Shown: in pieces, positions 26,955 to 35,781 of the stretch | Numbering within the stretch: the first letter of the stretch is position 1 | Layout of the letters: each line of letters begins with the position of its first letter | Assembly (NCBI GenBank): GCA_007125455.1 | Contig: SLDE01000019.1 | Location: 1-56,590, forward strand | Origin: Ectothiorhodospiraceae bacterium | GTDB lineage: Bacteria; Pseudomonadota; Gammaproteobacteria; Thiohalomonadales; Thiohalomonadaceae | Direction of reading: 5' to 3' | DNA: 56,590 bases | Made by a program: the position numbers and the translations under genes | Notes under the pieces: model-generated | Told to the model about the DNA's origin: nothing | Database searches by the model: none | The model's input: only the letters and a program-made list of their open reading frames with translations

Positions 26955-27028
26955 GCAATACACCTAAGTCGACGCTTTTATGCCCTTTTCCCTTCCCTCA
27001 CCCATCCCTCCCCTCTTATACTGTCAGC

Positions 27029-27592
27029 ATGAGTAAATTCCACAGCCTGGCCAACCACTTCCTGATCGCCATGCCCGCGCTGGCCGATCCCCATTTCCAT
27101 CACACCGTGACCTACATCTGCGAACACAACGAAGAGGGGGCGATGGGGATCATCATCAATCGCACCCTGCCGCTCACCATCGGTGAGGTGCTTGAACAGA
27201 TGAAGATCGTCCCCAGCAATAGCCTGGATACCACCCTGCCCATCCACGATGGCGGCCCGGTCAAGCGTGAACACGGCTTTGTACTGCATACCCCCGCCGG
27301 GGCCTGGGAGACCAGCCTGGTGATCAGCGACGAACTGGCGCTGACCACCTCACTGGATATCCTCTCCGCCATCGCCTATCAGGAAGGGCCACGTCGCGCC
27401 CTGATCAGCCTCGGCTACGCAGGCTGGGGGGCCGGGCAACTGGAAGAGGAAATGGCACAGAACGCCTGGCTTAGCGGACCTGCAGACATCGGCATTCTGT
27501 TTGATACCCCGCTGGAGGATCGCTGGCAGGCCGCCGCTGCCCTGTTGGGGGTGGATCTGGGGCGCCTTTCCAGCGAGATCGGCCACGCATGA
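27029..27592 (+). CDS. yqgE: YqgE/AlgH family protein
   Basis: A 187-residue member of the UPF0301 family with HFLIAMPALADPHFHHTVTYICEH-type start (split here as LIAMPALADPHF and VTYICEHN), GIIINRTL, and the YAGWGAGQLEEE motif. The exact biochemical role is unknown; homologues have been linked to regulation of alginate in Pseudomonas. It overlaps ruvX by four bases (ATGA) and so is translationally coupled to it. Confidence 0.92.
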   Translation: MSKFHSLANHFLIAMPALADPHFHHTVTYICEHNEEGAMGIIINRTLPLTIGEVLEQMKIVPSNSLDTTLPIHDGGPVKREHGFVLHTPAGAWETSLVISDELALTTSLDILSAIAYQEGPRRALISLGYAGWGAGQLEEEMAQNAWLSGPADIGILFDTPLEDRWQAAAALLGVDLGRLSSEIGHA

Positions 27593-28026
27593 AACCCCGG
27601 CTGGTACTGGGCTTCGACTTCGGCAGCAAACGCATTGGCGTAGCCGTCGGCCAGGAGTTGACCGCTACCGCCCGCGAATTGGTCACCCTCAACAACCGCA
27701 ACGGCGCGCCGGACTGGGAGGCGATCACCGGCCTGATCGAGCAGTGGCAACCGGACGCCCTGGTGGTCGGCCTGCCACTCAACCTCGATGGCACAGACCA
27801 CGAGGTTAGCCGCCTGGCCAGACGCTTTGGTAATCGGCTGCACGGCAGGTACAATCTGCCGGTATTCCACATCGACGAGCGGCTGAGCTCGGCCGAGGCC
27901 GAGCAGCAGCTCGCCGGCAAGCGCCAACACGACAAGGGCGAGGTGGACAGGGTGGCCGCCCGCCTGATCCTGGAGAGCTGGCTGAGCGAGCAACAACAGA
28001 ACTCCCTCAAGACAGGGCAAGCATGA
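27589..28026 (+). CDS. ruvX: Holliday-junction resolvase-like nuclease RuvX/YqgF
   Basis: A 145-residue RNase H-fold protein. GFDFGSKRIGVAVG carries the first catalytic Asp, and HIDERLSSAEAE and the C-terminal DRVAARLIL supply the others. In Escherichia coli it acts in 5' processing of pre-16S rRNA. It overlaps both neighbours by four bases, placing it in one tightly packed operon with yqgE and pyrR. Confidence 0.93.
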   Translation: MKPRLVLGFDFGSKRIGVAVGQELTATARELVTLNNRNGAPDWEAITGLIEQWQPDALVVGLPLNLDGTDHEVSRLARRFGNRLHGRYNLPVFHIDERLSSAEAEQQLAGKRQHDKGEVDRVAARLILESWLSEQQQNSLKTGQA

Positions 28027-28535
28027 ACGACAACACACCACACGATATACCCGCCCTGCTGGAGCAGATGAGCGGGCAGCTACGCGAGCTGCTCGGGCAA
28101 CAGGAACTCGAACAGGCGGCGATGCTGGGGATCCACACCGGCGGCGCCTGGGTGGCACGCGAGCTACACCGCCAACTGGGGCTAAGCACACCGCTGGGCA
28201 GCCTGGATATCAGCTTTTATCGCGACGATTTCTCGCGCATCGGCATGCACCCCCAGGTGCGCCCCTCCGAACTGCCCTTTGAGGTAGAGGATCGCACCAT
28301 CCTGCTGGTCGACGATGTGCTGCAATCCGGGCGCACCATCCGCGCGGCGATGAACGAGATCTTCGACTACGGCCGCCCTGCCCGCATCATCCTCGTGGTG
28401 CTGGTGGAGCGTAGCGGGCGCGAACTGCCGATCCAGCCCGATGTCTGCGGCCTGCATATCCACCTGGCCCCCAAACACCAGATCAAACTCATCGGCCCCG
28501 AGCAGCTCAAACTGCAGATCCAGGAGGTGTCATGA
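28023..28535 (+). CDS. pyrR: PyrR bifunctional regulator / uracil phosphoribosyltransferase
   Basis: A 170-residue type I phosphoribosyltransferase with the PRPP loop ILLVDDVLQSGRT and GSLDISFYRDD. In Gram-positive bacteria PyrR controls attenuation of pyr mRNA; in gammaproteobacteria the regulatory role is doubtful and it may only act as an uracil phosphoribosyltransferase. I see no PyrR-type anti-antiterminator in the space upstream, because the gene overlaps ruvX by four bases. It also overlaps pyrB by four bases. Confidence 0.92.
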   Translation: MNDNTPHDIPALLEQMSGQLRELLGQQELEQAAMLGIHTGGAWVARELHRQLGLSTPLGSLDISFYRDDFSRIGMHPQVRPSELPFEVEDRTILLVDDVLQSGRTIRAAMNEIFDYGRPARIILVVLVERSGRELPIQPDVCGLHIHLAPKHQIKLIGPEQLKLQIQEVS

Positions 28536-29524
28536 TCCAGCAAAACCCGCAACTGGATGCGCAGGGGCGGCTGCGCCACTTCCTCACCACCGAGGGGCTC
28601 TCACGTCAGCAACTGACCGAGATCCTCGACCTGGCCGAATCCTTCGCCACCGTCAGTGGCAAGAGTGTCAAGAAGGTCCCGCTGCTGCGCGGCAAGACCA
28701 TCGTCAACCTCTTCTTCGAGACCAGCACCCGCACCCGTACCACCTTTGAGCTGGCCGCCAGCCGCCTCTCCGCCGACGTGCAAAGCATCAATATCGCCAC
28801 CTCCGCCACCAGCAAGGGCGAAAGCCTGTTGGATATGCTGCACAACCTGGAGGCGATGCACTGCGACATGTTCGTAGTACGCCACGCCGACAGCGGCGCG
28901 GCGCATTTTATCGCCCGCCATGTTGCCCCCCACGTCAGCGTGATCAATGCCGGCGACGGGCGCCATGCCCACCCCACCCAGGCCATGCTGGACGCCTTCA
29001 CCATTCGCCGCCACAAGGGTGAGTTTCCGGCGCTGAAGGTGGCCATCGTCGGCGACATTCTCCACTCGCGCGTCGCCCGCTCCCAGATCCATGCCTTCAA
29101 CACCCTGGGCGTCGGTGAGCTGCGGGTGATCGGCCCCAAGACCCTGATCCCTCCCGCCGCCAGCAGCCTGGGGGTGAGGATCTTTCATGATATGCAGGCC
29201 GGTCTTGAGGATGTGGATGTGGTGATCATGCTACGTCTACAAAAGGAACGCATGCGCGGTGCCCTACTACCCAGCGAGGGAGAGTTCTTCCAACGCTACG
29301 GCCTGAGCGAAAAAAAGCTCGCCCACGCCAAGCCCGATGCCATCGTAATGCATCCGGGGCCGATCAACCGCGGGGTAGAGATCGCCTCGGCGGTGGCGGA
29401 TGGGCCACAATCGGTGATCCTCGATCAGGTCAGCAATGGGCTGGCGATCCGCATGGCGGTCATGAGCATGGTACTGGGGCGACAGCCCGCACCACTCGAA
29501 CAGCCGACGGAGGCACAGCCATGA
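28532..29524 (+). CDS. pyrB: Aspartate carbamoyltransferase catalytic subunit
   Basis: Transfers a carbamoyl group to aspartate, the committed step of pyrimidine synthesis. The 330-residue product has the carbamoyl-phosphate motif FFETSTRTRTTFE and GDGRHAHPTQ, and the MHPGPINRG loop near the C-terminus. No pyrI is present. The next gene is an inactive dihydroorotase, so this is the Pseudomonas-type holoenzyme where PyrC' is a structural partner. Overlaps on both sides are four bases. Confidence 0.96.
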   Translation: MIQQNPQLDAQGRLRHFLTTEGLSRQQLTEILDLAESFATVSGKSVKKVPLLRGKTIVNLFFETSTRTRTTFELAASRLSADVQSINIATSATSKGESLLDMLHNLEAMHCDMFVVRHADSGAAHFIARHVAPHVSVINAGDGRHAHPTQAMLDAFTIRRHKGEFPALKVAIVGDILHSRVARSQIHAFNTLGVGELRVIGPKTLIPPAASSLGVRIFHDMQAGLEDVDVVIMLRLQKERMRGALLPSEGEFFQRYGLSEKKLAHAKPDAIVMHPGPINRGVEIASAVADGPQSVILDQVSNGLAIRMAVMSMVLGRQPAPLEQPTEAQP

Positions 29525-30804
29525 ACACACTCCTCATCCGTGCTGGCCGTCTGATCGATCCGGCCAATCACAGCGACCAGCTCGCCGACCTCTACCTGGA
29601 CAACGGCCAGGTGGTCGCCATCGGCAGCCCCCCGGACGGATTCCAGCCCAGCCACACCATCGACGCCAGCGGGAAGTGGGTGCTGCCGGGCCTGGTGGAT
29701 CTGCAGGCTCGCCTGCGTGAACCGGGTGCCAAGCACAAAGGCAGCATCGCCAGCGAAAGCGCGGCGGCGGCGGCCAGCGGCATCACGACCCTGTGCTGCC
29801 CACCCGATACCCATCCGGTGATCGATAGCCCGGCGGTGGCCGAGCAGATCCGTCAGCGTGCCGCCGCCAGCGGGATGGCACGGGTGCTGCCCATCGGGGC
29901 CCTCACCCAAGGGCTGGAGGGAGAGCAACTGGCCTCCATGCAGGCCCTCCATCAGGCCGGCTGTGTGGCGATGAGCAACGCACATCGGCCCATCACCAAT
30001 ACCCTGGTACAACGCCGCGCCCTGGAGTACGCCGCCACCCTCGGCCTGACCGTACTGATCAATGCGGAAGACCCCTGGCTGGCCGCCGATGGCTGTGTCC
30101 ACGAGGGGCCCCTGAGCACTCGCATGGGCCTCTCCGGGATCCCCGAGTGTGCCGAGGTGATCGCGGTAGGCCGCGACCTGATGTTGATCGAACAAACCGG
30201 CGTACGCGCCCACTTCAGCCAGCTATCCAGCGCCCGCGCGGTGGAGATGATAGCCCAGGCCAAGGCACGTGGCCTGAAGGTCAGCGCCGACGTAAGCGCC
30301 CACCAACTTTTTCTCACCGAGATGGACATCAGCGACTTCAACAGCCTCTGTCACGTGCGCCCGCCACTACGTAGCCAACGTGACCGGGATGCGCTGCGCG
30401 CCGCCCTCAGTGACGGGGTGATCGATGCCATTTGCTCCGATCATCAGCCCCATGACCGTGATGCCAAGCTGGCCCCCTTCCCTGCCACCGAGCCGGGGAT
30501 CAGTGCGCTGGAAACCTTGCTGCCCCTCACCCTGCGCCTGGTGGATGAAGGGGTGCTGCCGCTCTCCCGTGCCATCGCGGCACTGACCATTGAGCCCGCC
30601 CGTATCCTGGGGCTGGCGCACGGACAACTGAGCGTCGGCAGCGCGGCGGATCTGTGCATCGTCGCCCCGAACATTCCCTGGAGCGTGCGAGCCAACGCAC
30701 TGCACTCCGCCGGCAAGAACACCCCCTTCGAGGGCTGGGAATTGCCGGGGCAGGTCACCCACACCCTGCTGGGAGGCGAGATCGTTTTCCAGCGGGATGA
30801 ATAA
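29521..30804 (+). CDS. Dihydroorotase-like protein, probably catalytically inactive (PyrC')
   Basis: A 427-residue amidohydrolase-fold protein of dihydroorotase length and order. The metal-binding HxH that should follow GLVD is replaced: the sequence is DLQARLREPG, with Gln62 and Arg64 in place of the two histidines. The segment NAEDPWLA also lacks the usual His. CSDHQPHD near the end keeps the Asp-containing loop. This matches the non-catalytic PyrC' of Pseudomonas, which forms a dodecamer with PyrB and is required for its activity. A true pyrC should lie elsewhere. It overlaps pyrB by four bases. Confidence 0.9.
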   Translation: MNTLLIRAGRLIDPANHSDQLADLYLDNGQVVAIGSPPDGFQPSHTIDASGKWVLPGLVDLQARLREPGAKHKGSIASESAAAAASGITTLCCPPDTHPVIDSPAVAEQIRQRAAASGMARVLPIGALTQGLEGEQLASMQALHQAGCVAMSNAHRPITNTLVQRRALEYAATLGLTVLINAEDPWLAADGCVHEGPLSTRMGLSGIPECAEVIAVGRDLMLIEQTGVRAHFSQLSSARAVEMIAQAKARGLKVSADVSAHQLFLTEMDISDFNSLCHVRPPLRSQRDRDALRAALSDGVIDAICSDHQPHDRDAKLAPFPATEPGISALETLLPLTLRLVDEGVLPLSRAIAALTIEPARILGLAHGQLSVGSAADLCIVAPNIPWSVRANALHSAGKNTPFEGWELPGQVTHTLLGGEIVFQRDE

Positions 30805-30806
30805 AA

Positions 30807-30830
30807 CCGACGGCATCCGTAGTGTCGTCT
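30807..30830 (+). promoter_or_regulatory. Leader motif before the PyrK-like gene, also found before pyrE
   Basis: CCGACGGCATCC followed by a spacer and GTCGTCT lies in the short gap after pyrC'. A close copy, with a perfect palindrome, is at 45042-45065 before pyrE. Here the arms pair less well. The shared context of two pyrimidine genes suggests regulation, but an interspersed repeat would look the same. Confidence 0.4.
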
Positions 30831-30854
30831 GCGCTGCAAACCATAGGGTTCGAC

Positions 30855-31739
30855 ATGAGCAAACATCAGCATCATCGTAATACCATCTTTCCCGAAAAGG
30901 CCAAGATCCTACGCCACCAAGCGCATGAGGGTCAGCAGTACAGCCTGCAACTACAGGCCCCGGAGATCGCCAAGCGGGCCGAGCCCGGCAGCTTCGTGCA
31001 CATCCAGGTCGATCCACAGCGCCCCCTGCGCCGTCCCATCTCGATCATGCGCGCCGATCCCAACAACGGCACCATCGAGCTGCTCTACAAGGTCTTTGGT
31101 GAAGGCACCCGACTGCTCTCACAACGCCAGGTAGGGGAGAAGCTCGACCTGCTCGGCCCCATCGGCACGCCCTTCACAGCGCACATGAATCGCCCACGTC
31201 CGCTGCTGATCGGCGGTGGTGTCGGGATCCCACCGATGGTGTTTCTCGCCGACCGCTTGCGCGCCATCAAGGGTGCCTATCAGCCGCTGGTGATCATGGG
31301 CTCGGAGGTTCCCTTCCCCTTTCAGGCGCGCCCTTCCCAGATCATGCTACCGGGGATCCCCGCCGATACCATTGCCGCGATGCCGCTCCTTGAGGACTGG
31401 GGGATCGCCTCCCGTCTGACCAGCAAGCAGGGCTATCCTGGGGTGTTTGACGGCTATGTCACCGAGCTGGCCAGACAGTGGCTGGATGGTCTGAGCGAAG
31501 AACAACGCGCCGAGGTAGAGGTGTTCAGCTGTGGCCCTCACCCGATGCTGGAGGCGGTAGCGGCACTGGCACGGGAGTACCACCTGCCCTGCCAGGTCTC
31601 CATGGAAGAATTCATGGCCTGTGGCGTGGGTGGCTGTGCCGGCTGCGTGGTGGAGGTGCAGACCGAGCAGGGGCCAGCGATGAAGCGGGTCTGTGTGGAT
31701 GGTCCGGTGTTCGATGCGAAAATGGTGTTTCCCGGATAG
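30855..31739 (+). CDS. PyrK-like FAD/[2Fe-2S] electron-transfer protein
   Basis: A 294-residue ferredoxin-reductase-fold protein like the electron-transfer subunit of class 1B dihydroorotate dehydrogenase. RRPISIM and GGGVGIPPM fit FAD and nicotinamide binding. A C-terminal cysteine cluster ACGVGGCAGC plus a later Cys supports a [2Fe-2S] centre. The ATG at 30855 has AGGG six bases upstream; an in-frame extension to 30822 is less likely. No pyrD lies next to it, so its partner is unknown. It sits right after pyrC'. Its stop codon is part of the first repeat unit of the palindrome at 31734. Confidence 0.82.
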   Translation: MSKHQHHRNTIFPEKAKILRHQAHEGQQYSLQLQAPEIAKRAEPGSFVHIQVDPQRPLRRPISIMRADPNNGTIELLYKVFGEGTRLLSQRQVGEKLDLLGPIGTPFTAHMNRPRPLLIGGGVGIPPMVFLADRLRAIKGAYQPLVIMGSEVPFPFQARPSQIMLPGIPADTIAAMPLLEDWGIASRLTSKQGYPGVFDGYVTELARQWLDGLSEEQRAEVEVFSCGPHPMLEAVAALAREYHLPCQVSMEEFMACGVGGCAGCVVEVQTEQGPAMKRVCVDGPVFDAKMVFPG

Positions 31740-31808
31740 GGGATAGGAAATGGGAAGTAGGGGATTGTGAGGGCTTGCTAACTCAGCAAGCCCCATTCCC
31801 TACTTTCC
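31734..31808. repeat. Tandem-heptamer palindrome between the PyrK-like gene and pilU
   Basis: The left arm reads GGATAGG-GGATAGG-AAATGGG-AAGTAGG-GGATTGT and ends with GGGCTTGCT, which pairs with AGCAAGCCC after a five-base loop. The right arm on the other strand reads GGAAAGTAGGGAATGGGGCTTGCT. The seven-base period is clear. The first unit contains the TAG stop of the PyrK-like gene. Located between convergent genes, it may also act as a terminator for both. Confidence 0.8.
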
Positions 31809-31830
31809 GTGACTCATAAGCACCACCCAA

Positions 31831-32973
31831 TCACCGGATCCGCCCCGAATCTTCGGTGGCCTCCAGGGTCAAACCTTCCAGTCCGGCGGTGAGGGCTGCC
31901 TCGTCTTCGCCCTGCTCGTCGAGCTTGATCATCAAGCGTACCTCGTTGGGCGAATCGGCGTTGCGCAGCGCCTCTTCCTGGCTGATCTCACCCTCGCGAT
32001 AGAGTTCAAACAGGGCCTGGTCGAAGGTCCTCATCCCTAACTCACCGGACTTTTTCATCAGGCTCTTGATCTCGTGGATCTCCCCCTTGAGGATGAGGTC
32101 GGCCATCAGTGGCGTATTGATCAAGATCTCGATCGCGGCACGACGGCGCTCACCGTCCAGGGTGGGGATCAGGCGTTGGCTGATCACACCCTTGAGGTTG
32201 AGCGAAAGATCCATCAGCAGTTGCGAACGTCGATCCTCGGGGAAGAAGTTGATGATACGGTCCATCGCCTGGTTGGAGTTGTTGGCATGCAAGGTGGCCA
32301 AACAGAGGTGGCCTGTTTCAGCGAAGGCGATGGCATGTTCCATGGTCTCACGGTGGCGGATCTCACCGATGAGGATCACGTCCGGGGCCTGACGCAGGGT
32401 GTTGACCAGGGCATCTTCGAAGCTGTGGGTGTCGATCCCCACCTCACGCTGGGTGATGATGCAGCCCTTGTGTTGGTGTACATACTCGATCGGATCTTCG
32501 ATGGTGATGATGTGGCCATGGCTGTTGGTGTTGCGATAGTCCACCATCGAGGCCAATGAGGTGGATTTACCGGTACCGGTCCCGCCCACAAAGAGGAGGA
32601 TCCCGCGCTTGGTCATCGCCAGCTCTTTGAGCGTATCGGGCAGGCGGAGCTCCTCAAAGGTGGGGATAACCACCTCGATCTTACGCAACACCATGCCGAC
32701 CTGGTTACGCTGCTGAAACACGTTGACACGAAAGCGACCGATCCCGGAGCGGCTCAGGGCGAAGTTACACTCCTGGGTACTGTCAAACTCCGCCTTTTGC
32801 ACCTCGTTCATGATGCCATAGACGATCTGTTTGGCCTGATCCGGGGTCAGACTGCCCTTGGCCACCGGGGTGATCTTGCCGTTGACCTTCAGACTCGGCG
32901 GGATCCCGGCAGTGATAAACAGGTCCGAGGCGTTCTTATGTACCATCAGTTTCAGTAAGGAATCAAAGTCCAC
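31831..32973 (-). CDS. pilU: Type IV pilus retraction ATPase PilU
   Basis: A 380-residue PilT-family ATPase that works with PilT in pilus retraction. Walker A is GGTGTGKSTS near residue 132. ITIEDPIEYVH, the Walker B region ILIGEIR and the TLHANN His box are all present. The frame is open further upstream, but the GTG at 32973 has GGAGAG six bases before it and gives the expected start DFDSLLKLMVHKNASDLF. pilT lies upstream on the same strand. Confidence 0.95.
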   Translation of the reverse strand: MDFDSLLKLMVHKNASDLFITAGIPPSLKVNGKITPVAKGSLTPDQAKQIVYGIMNEVQKAEFDSTQECNFALSRSGIGRFRVNVFQQRNQVGMVLRKIEVVIPTFEELRLPDTLKELAMTKRGILLFVGGTGTGKSTSLASMVDYRNTNSHGHIITIEDPIEYVHQHKGCIITQREVGIDTHSFEDALVNTLRQAPDVILIGEIRHRETMEHAIAFAETGHLCLATLHANNSNQAMDRIINFFPEDRRSQLLMDLSLNLKGVISQRLIPTLDGERRRAAIEILINTPLMADLILKGEIHEIKSLMKKSGELGMRTFDQALFELYREGEISQEEALRNADSPNEVRLMIKLDEQGEDEAALTAGLEGLTLEATEDSGRIR

Positions 32974-33045
32974 GTAAGGCTCTCCATTCAAAATCTGTCA
33001 AAACGCACGCTTATGGGCCAGAGATGGCGATACTGCAAGCAGCGC

Positions 33046-34083
33046 TTACATGAATCCGTCTTTGTTGACCGCCTTGGAACGCGCTTCCTGTTTGCTCACC
33101 AGGCCCTTTTCTACCAGGCCCTTGAGGTTTTGGTCGAGGGTCTGCATGCCGTACTGCTGCCCGGTCTGGATCGCTGAATACATCTGCGCGATCTTGTTCT
33201 CGCGGATCAGGTTACGGATCGCCGGGATGCCGATCATGATCTCGTGGGCAGCGACTCGACCACCACCGATCTTCTTCAGCAGGGTCTGGGAGATAACCGC
33301 GCGCAGCGACTCGGACAGCATCGAGCGAACCATGTCCTTTTCCGCCGCCGGGAAGACATCGACGATACGGTCGATGGTCTTGGCCGCCGAGCTGGTATGC
33401 AGGGTACCGAAGACCATGTGACCGGTCTCGGCGGCTTCCAGCGCCAGGCGGATGGTCTCCAGGTCACGCATCTCACCGACCAGGATCACGTCCGGATCCT
33501 CACGCAGCGCCGAGCGCAGGGCCTCGTTAAAACCCAGTGAGTCGCGGTGGATCTCACGCTGGTTGATCAGACACTTCTTCGACTCGTGAACAAATTCGAT
33601 GGGGTCTTCCAGGGTGAGGATGTGACCATGGTGGTTGTCATTAACGTAGTCGATCATCGCCGCCAGGGTGGTGGACTTACCCGAGCCGGTCGGCCCAGTC
33701 ACCAGCGCCAGGCCGCGCGGGTTGTCAGAGATTTCCTTAAAGATACCTGGGCAATTGAGCTGCTCCAGGGTGAGGATCTTGGAGGGGATGGTACGAAAGA
33801 CCGCGCCTGCACCTCGATTCTGATTGAAGGCATTGACACGAAAACGTGCCAGCCCCTTGATCTCGAAAGAGAAGTCGGTCTCCAGAAACTCTTCGTAGTC
33901 CTTGCGCTGCTTATCGTTCATGATCTCGTAGACCAGCCGGTGTACCTCACTGTGCTCCATCGGCGGGACGTTGATACGGCGTACATCGCCATCCACACGG
34001 ATCATTGGCGGCAGGCCAGCCGAGAGATGGAGGTCGGAGGCGCCATTTTTGACCGAGAAGGCGAGCAGTTCCGTAATATCCAT
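33046..34083 (-). CDS. pilT: Type IV pilus retraction ATPase PilT
   Basis: Hexameric motor that depolymerises the pilus and drives twitching. The 345-residue product has GPTGSGKSTTLAAM near residue 131, LTLEDPIEFVHE, VGEMRDLET and GTLHTSSAAKT, and the usual C-terminal helix region. Its length is that of the family. It is divergent from yggS and precedes pilU by about 70 bases. With the Chp genes in this window it indicates working twitching motility. Confidence 0.97.
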   Translation of the reverse strand: MDITELLAFSVKNGASDLHLSAGLPPMIRVDGDVRRINVPPMEHSEVHRLVYEIMNDKQRKDYEEFLETDFSFEIKGLARFRVNAFNQNRGAGAVFRTIPSKILTLEQLNCPGIFKEISDNPRGLALVTGPTGSGKSTTLAAMIDYVNDNHHGHILTLEDPIEFVHESKKCLINQREIHRDSLGFNEALRSALREDPDVILVGEMRDLETIRLALEAAETGHMVFGTLHTSSAAKTIDRIVDVFPAAEKDMVRSMLSESLRAVISQTLLKKIGGGRVAAHEIMIGIPAIRNLIRENKIAQMYSAIQTGQQYGMQTLDQNLKGLVEKGLVSKQEARSKAVNKDGFM

Positions 34084-34158
34084 TACAATATCCTCTGCGT
34101 TATTGCTAACTTTGTTATCTTCAAGACTTTATAGCAGACTAAAGTATACCCTTAAACC

Positions 34159-34860
34159 ATGACAGACAACTCACAAGCCAATGATTCGCCCCTGCGGCGT
34201 GTCCAACAGCGTATCGCCAGCGCCAGTGAGCAGGCCGGGCGGGGGCAGGACTCGGTGGCCCTGCTGGCGGTAAGCAAGACCCGCCCAGCCGCCGATCTGC
34301 GCCACCTCGCCGCCCAGGGGCAGCGCTGCTTTGGGGAGAATTATCTGCAGGAGGCCCTGGAGAAGATCACCGCCCTGGCGGATCTGGAGCTCGAATGGCA
34401 CTTCATTGGCCCACTCCAATCCAACAAGACCCGCCCCATCGCCGAACACTTCGCCTGGGTGCATAGCGTCGACAGGCTCAAGATCGCCCGGCGCTTGAGT
34501 GAGCAGCGTCCCGCGCAGCTGCCGCCCTTGCAGATCTGTCTGCAGGTAAACATCAGCGCCGAACCGAGCAAATCCGGGGTAAGCCTCGCTGAACTCCCGG
34601 CATTGGCGGCACAGGTGACCGCGCTGCCCCGCCTGCAGCTACGGGGCCTGATGGCGATCCCGGCCCCCTGCGAAGATCCGGCCCAGCGCCACCGCCCTTT
34701 TCGCACCCTGCGCCAGGCGCTGGAGCAGCTCAACGAGCAAGGGATGGCGCTGGACACCCTGTCGATGGGGATGTCCGCCGACCTGGAAGCGGCGATTGCC
34801 GAAGGGGCTACCATGGTACGTATCGGCACCGCCCTGTTCGGGCCGCGCCAATACACCTAG
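34159..34860 (+). CDS. yggS: PLP homeostasis protein YggS/PLPBP
   Basis: A 233-residue TIM-barrel protein binding pyridoxal phosphate, with the Schiff-base Lys in LLAVSKTRP, FGENYLQEA, HFIGPLQSNK and GMSADLEAAI. It has no known catalytic activity and affects vitamin B6 and amino-acid balance. It is divergent from pilT and followed by proC, the order in Pseudomonas. No clear ribosome site precedes the ATG. Confidence 0.95.
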   Translation: MTDNSQANDSPLRRVQQRIASASEQAGRGQDSVALLAVSKTRPAADLRHLAAQGQRCFGENYLQEALEKITALADLELEWHFIGPLQSNKTRPIAEHFAWVHSVDRLKIARRLSEQRPAQLPPLQICLQVNISAEPSKSGVSLAELPALAAQVTALPRLQLRGLMAIPAPCEDPAQRHRPFRTLRQALEQLNEQGMALDTLSMGMSADLEAAIAEGATMVRIGTALFGPRQYT

Positions 34861-34870
34861 CCCCTTGGGG

Positions 34871-34899
34871 CTGTCCCACTGTGCAACAGGGATTATAAT
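34871..34899 (+). promoter_or_regulatory. Possible promoter for proC
   Basis: A perfect TATAAT at 34894-34899 lies about 50 bases before the proC start. The candidate -35 at 34871-34876 (CTGTCC) is weak with a 17-base spacer. An AGCCCC-TT-GGGGCT hairpin just before it could end yggS transcripts. Confidence 0.45.
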
Positions 34900-34950
34900 C
34901 CGGTATCTTGTTGGACAATCTAGCGGAGAACAAACACAGGATTCAGGCAT

Positions 34951-35778
34951 ATGCAAAAGAGCAAGATTGGTTTTATCGGCGGTGGCAATATGGCCACCAG
35001 CCTGATCGGCGGTCTGATCAGCGATGGTTGCCCGGCAGAGACTATCTGGACTGCCGAGCCAGACGCGGCCCGTCGTGAGGATCTGGCGGCACGCTTTGGT
35101 ATCCACACCTGCACCAACAACAGCGAGTTGGTCAATGCGGTGGATGTGGTGGTGCTGGCGGTCAAGCCACAGATGATGCACCCGGTCTGCGAGGCGATCC
35201 GCACCGCCGTACAGGGCAGCAAGCCGCTGCTGATCTCCATCGCCGCCGGTCTGCGTGTAGAGGCGCTGGATCGTTGGCTGGGGGGGGAGAATGCCATTGT
35301 GCGCACCATGCCCAACACCCCCGCCCTGGTACAGAGCGGTGCCACCGCCTTGTTTGCCAACAGCCACGTCAGTGACAGCCAGCACGAATTGGCCGAGAAC
35401 ATCCTGCGCGCGGTGGGGTTGACCCTGTGGCTGGAGGATGAGGCACAGATGGACACGGTCACCGCCATCTCCGGCAGTGGCCCCGCCTACTTCTTCCTGC
35501 TAATGGAGATGCTCGAACAGGCCGGTAGCCAACTCGGCCTGGAGCAAAAGAATGCCCGTCTGCTGGCACTGCAAACCGCCTTTGGTGCGGCCAAGATGGC
35601 GCTGGAAAGCGAACAGGATGCCGCCACCCTGCGCGCCCAGGTCACCTCACCAGGGGGCACCACCGAACGGGCCATCGGCCTGCTCGAAGAGGGGCAAATC
35701 CGTGAGCTGTTCACCCGTGCGGTGAGCGGTGCCAAGGAGCGGGCTGGTGAACTGGCCGACGAGTTAGGAGAAAAATAG
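34951..35778 (+). CDS. proC: Pyrroline-5-carboxylate reductase
   Basis: Reduces pyrroline-5-carboxylate to proline. The 275-residue product has the nucleotide-binding IGFIGGGNMATSLI, the conserved RTMPNTPALV, SGSGPAYFF and the C-terminal VTSPGGTTERAI motif. Length is normal. It ends three bases before yggT and should be co-transcribed with it. Confidence 0.97.
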   Translation: MQKSKIGFIGGGNMATSLIGGLISDGCPAETIWTAEPDAARREDLAARFGIHTCTNNSELVNAVDVVVLAVKPQMMHPVCEAIRTAVQGSKPLLISIAAGLRVEALDRWLGGENAIVRTMPNTPALVQSGATALFANSHVSDSQHELAENILRAVGLTLWLEDEAQMDTVTAISGSGPAYFFLLMEMLEQAGSQLGLEQKNARLLALQTAFGAAKMALESEQDAATLRAQVTSPGGTTERAIGLLEEGQIRELFTRAVSGAKERAGELADELGEK

Positions 35779-35781
35779 ACC

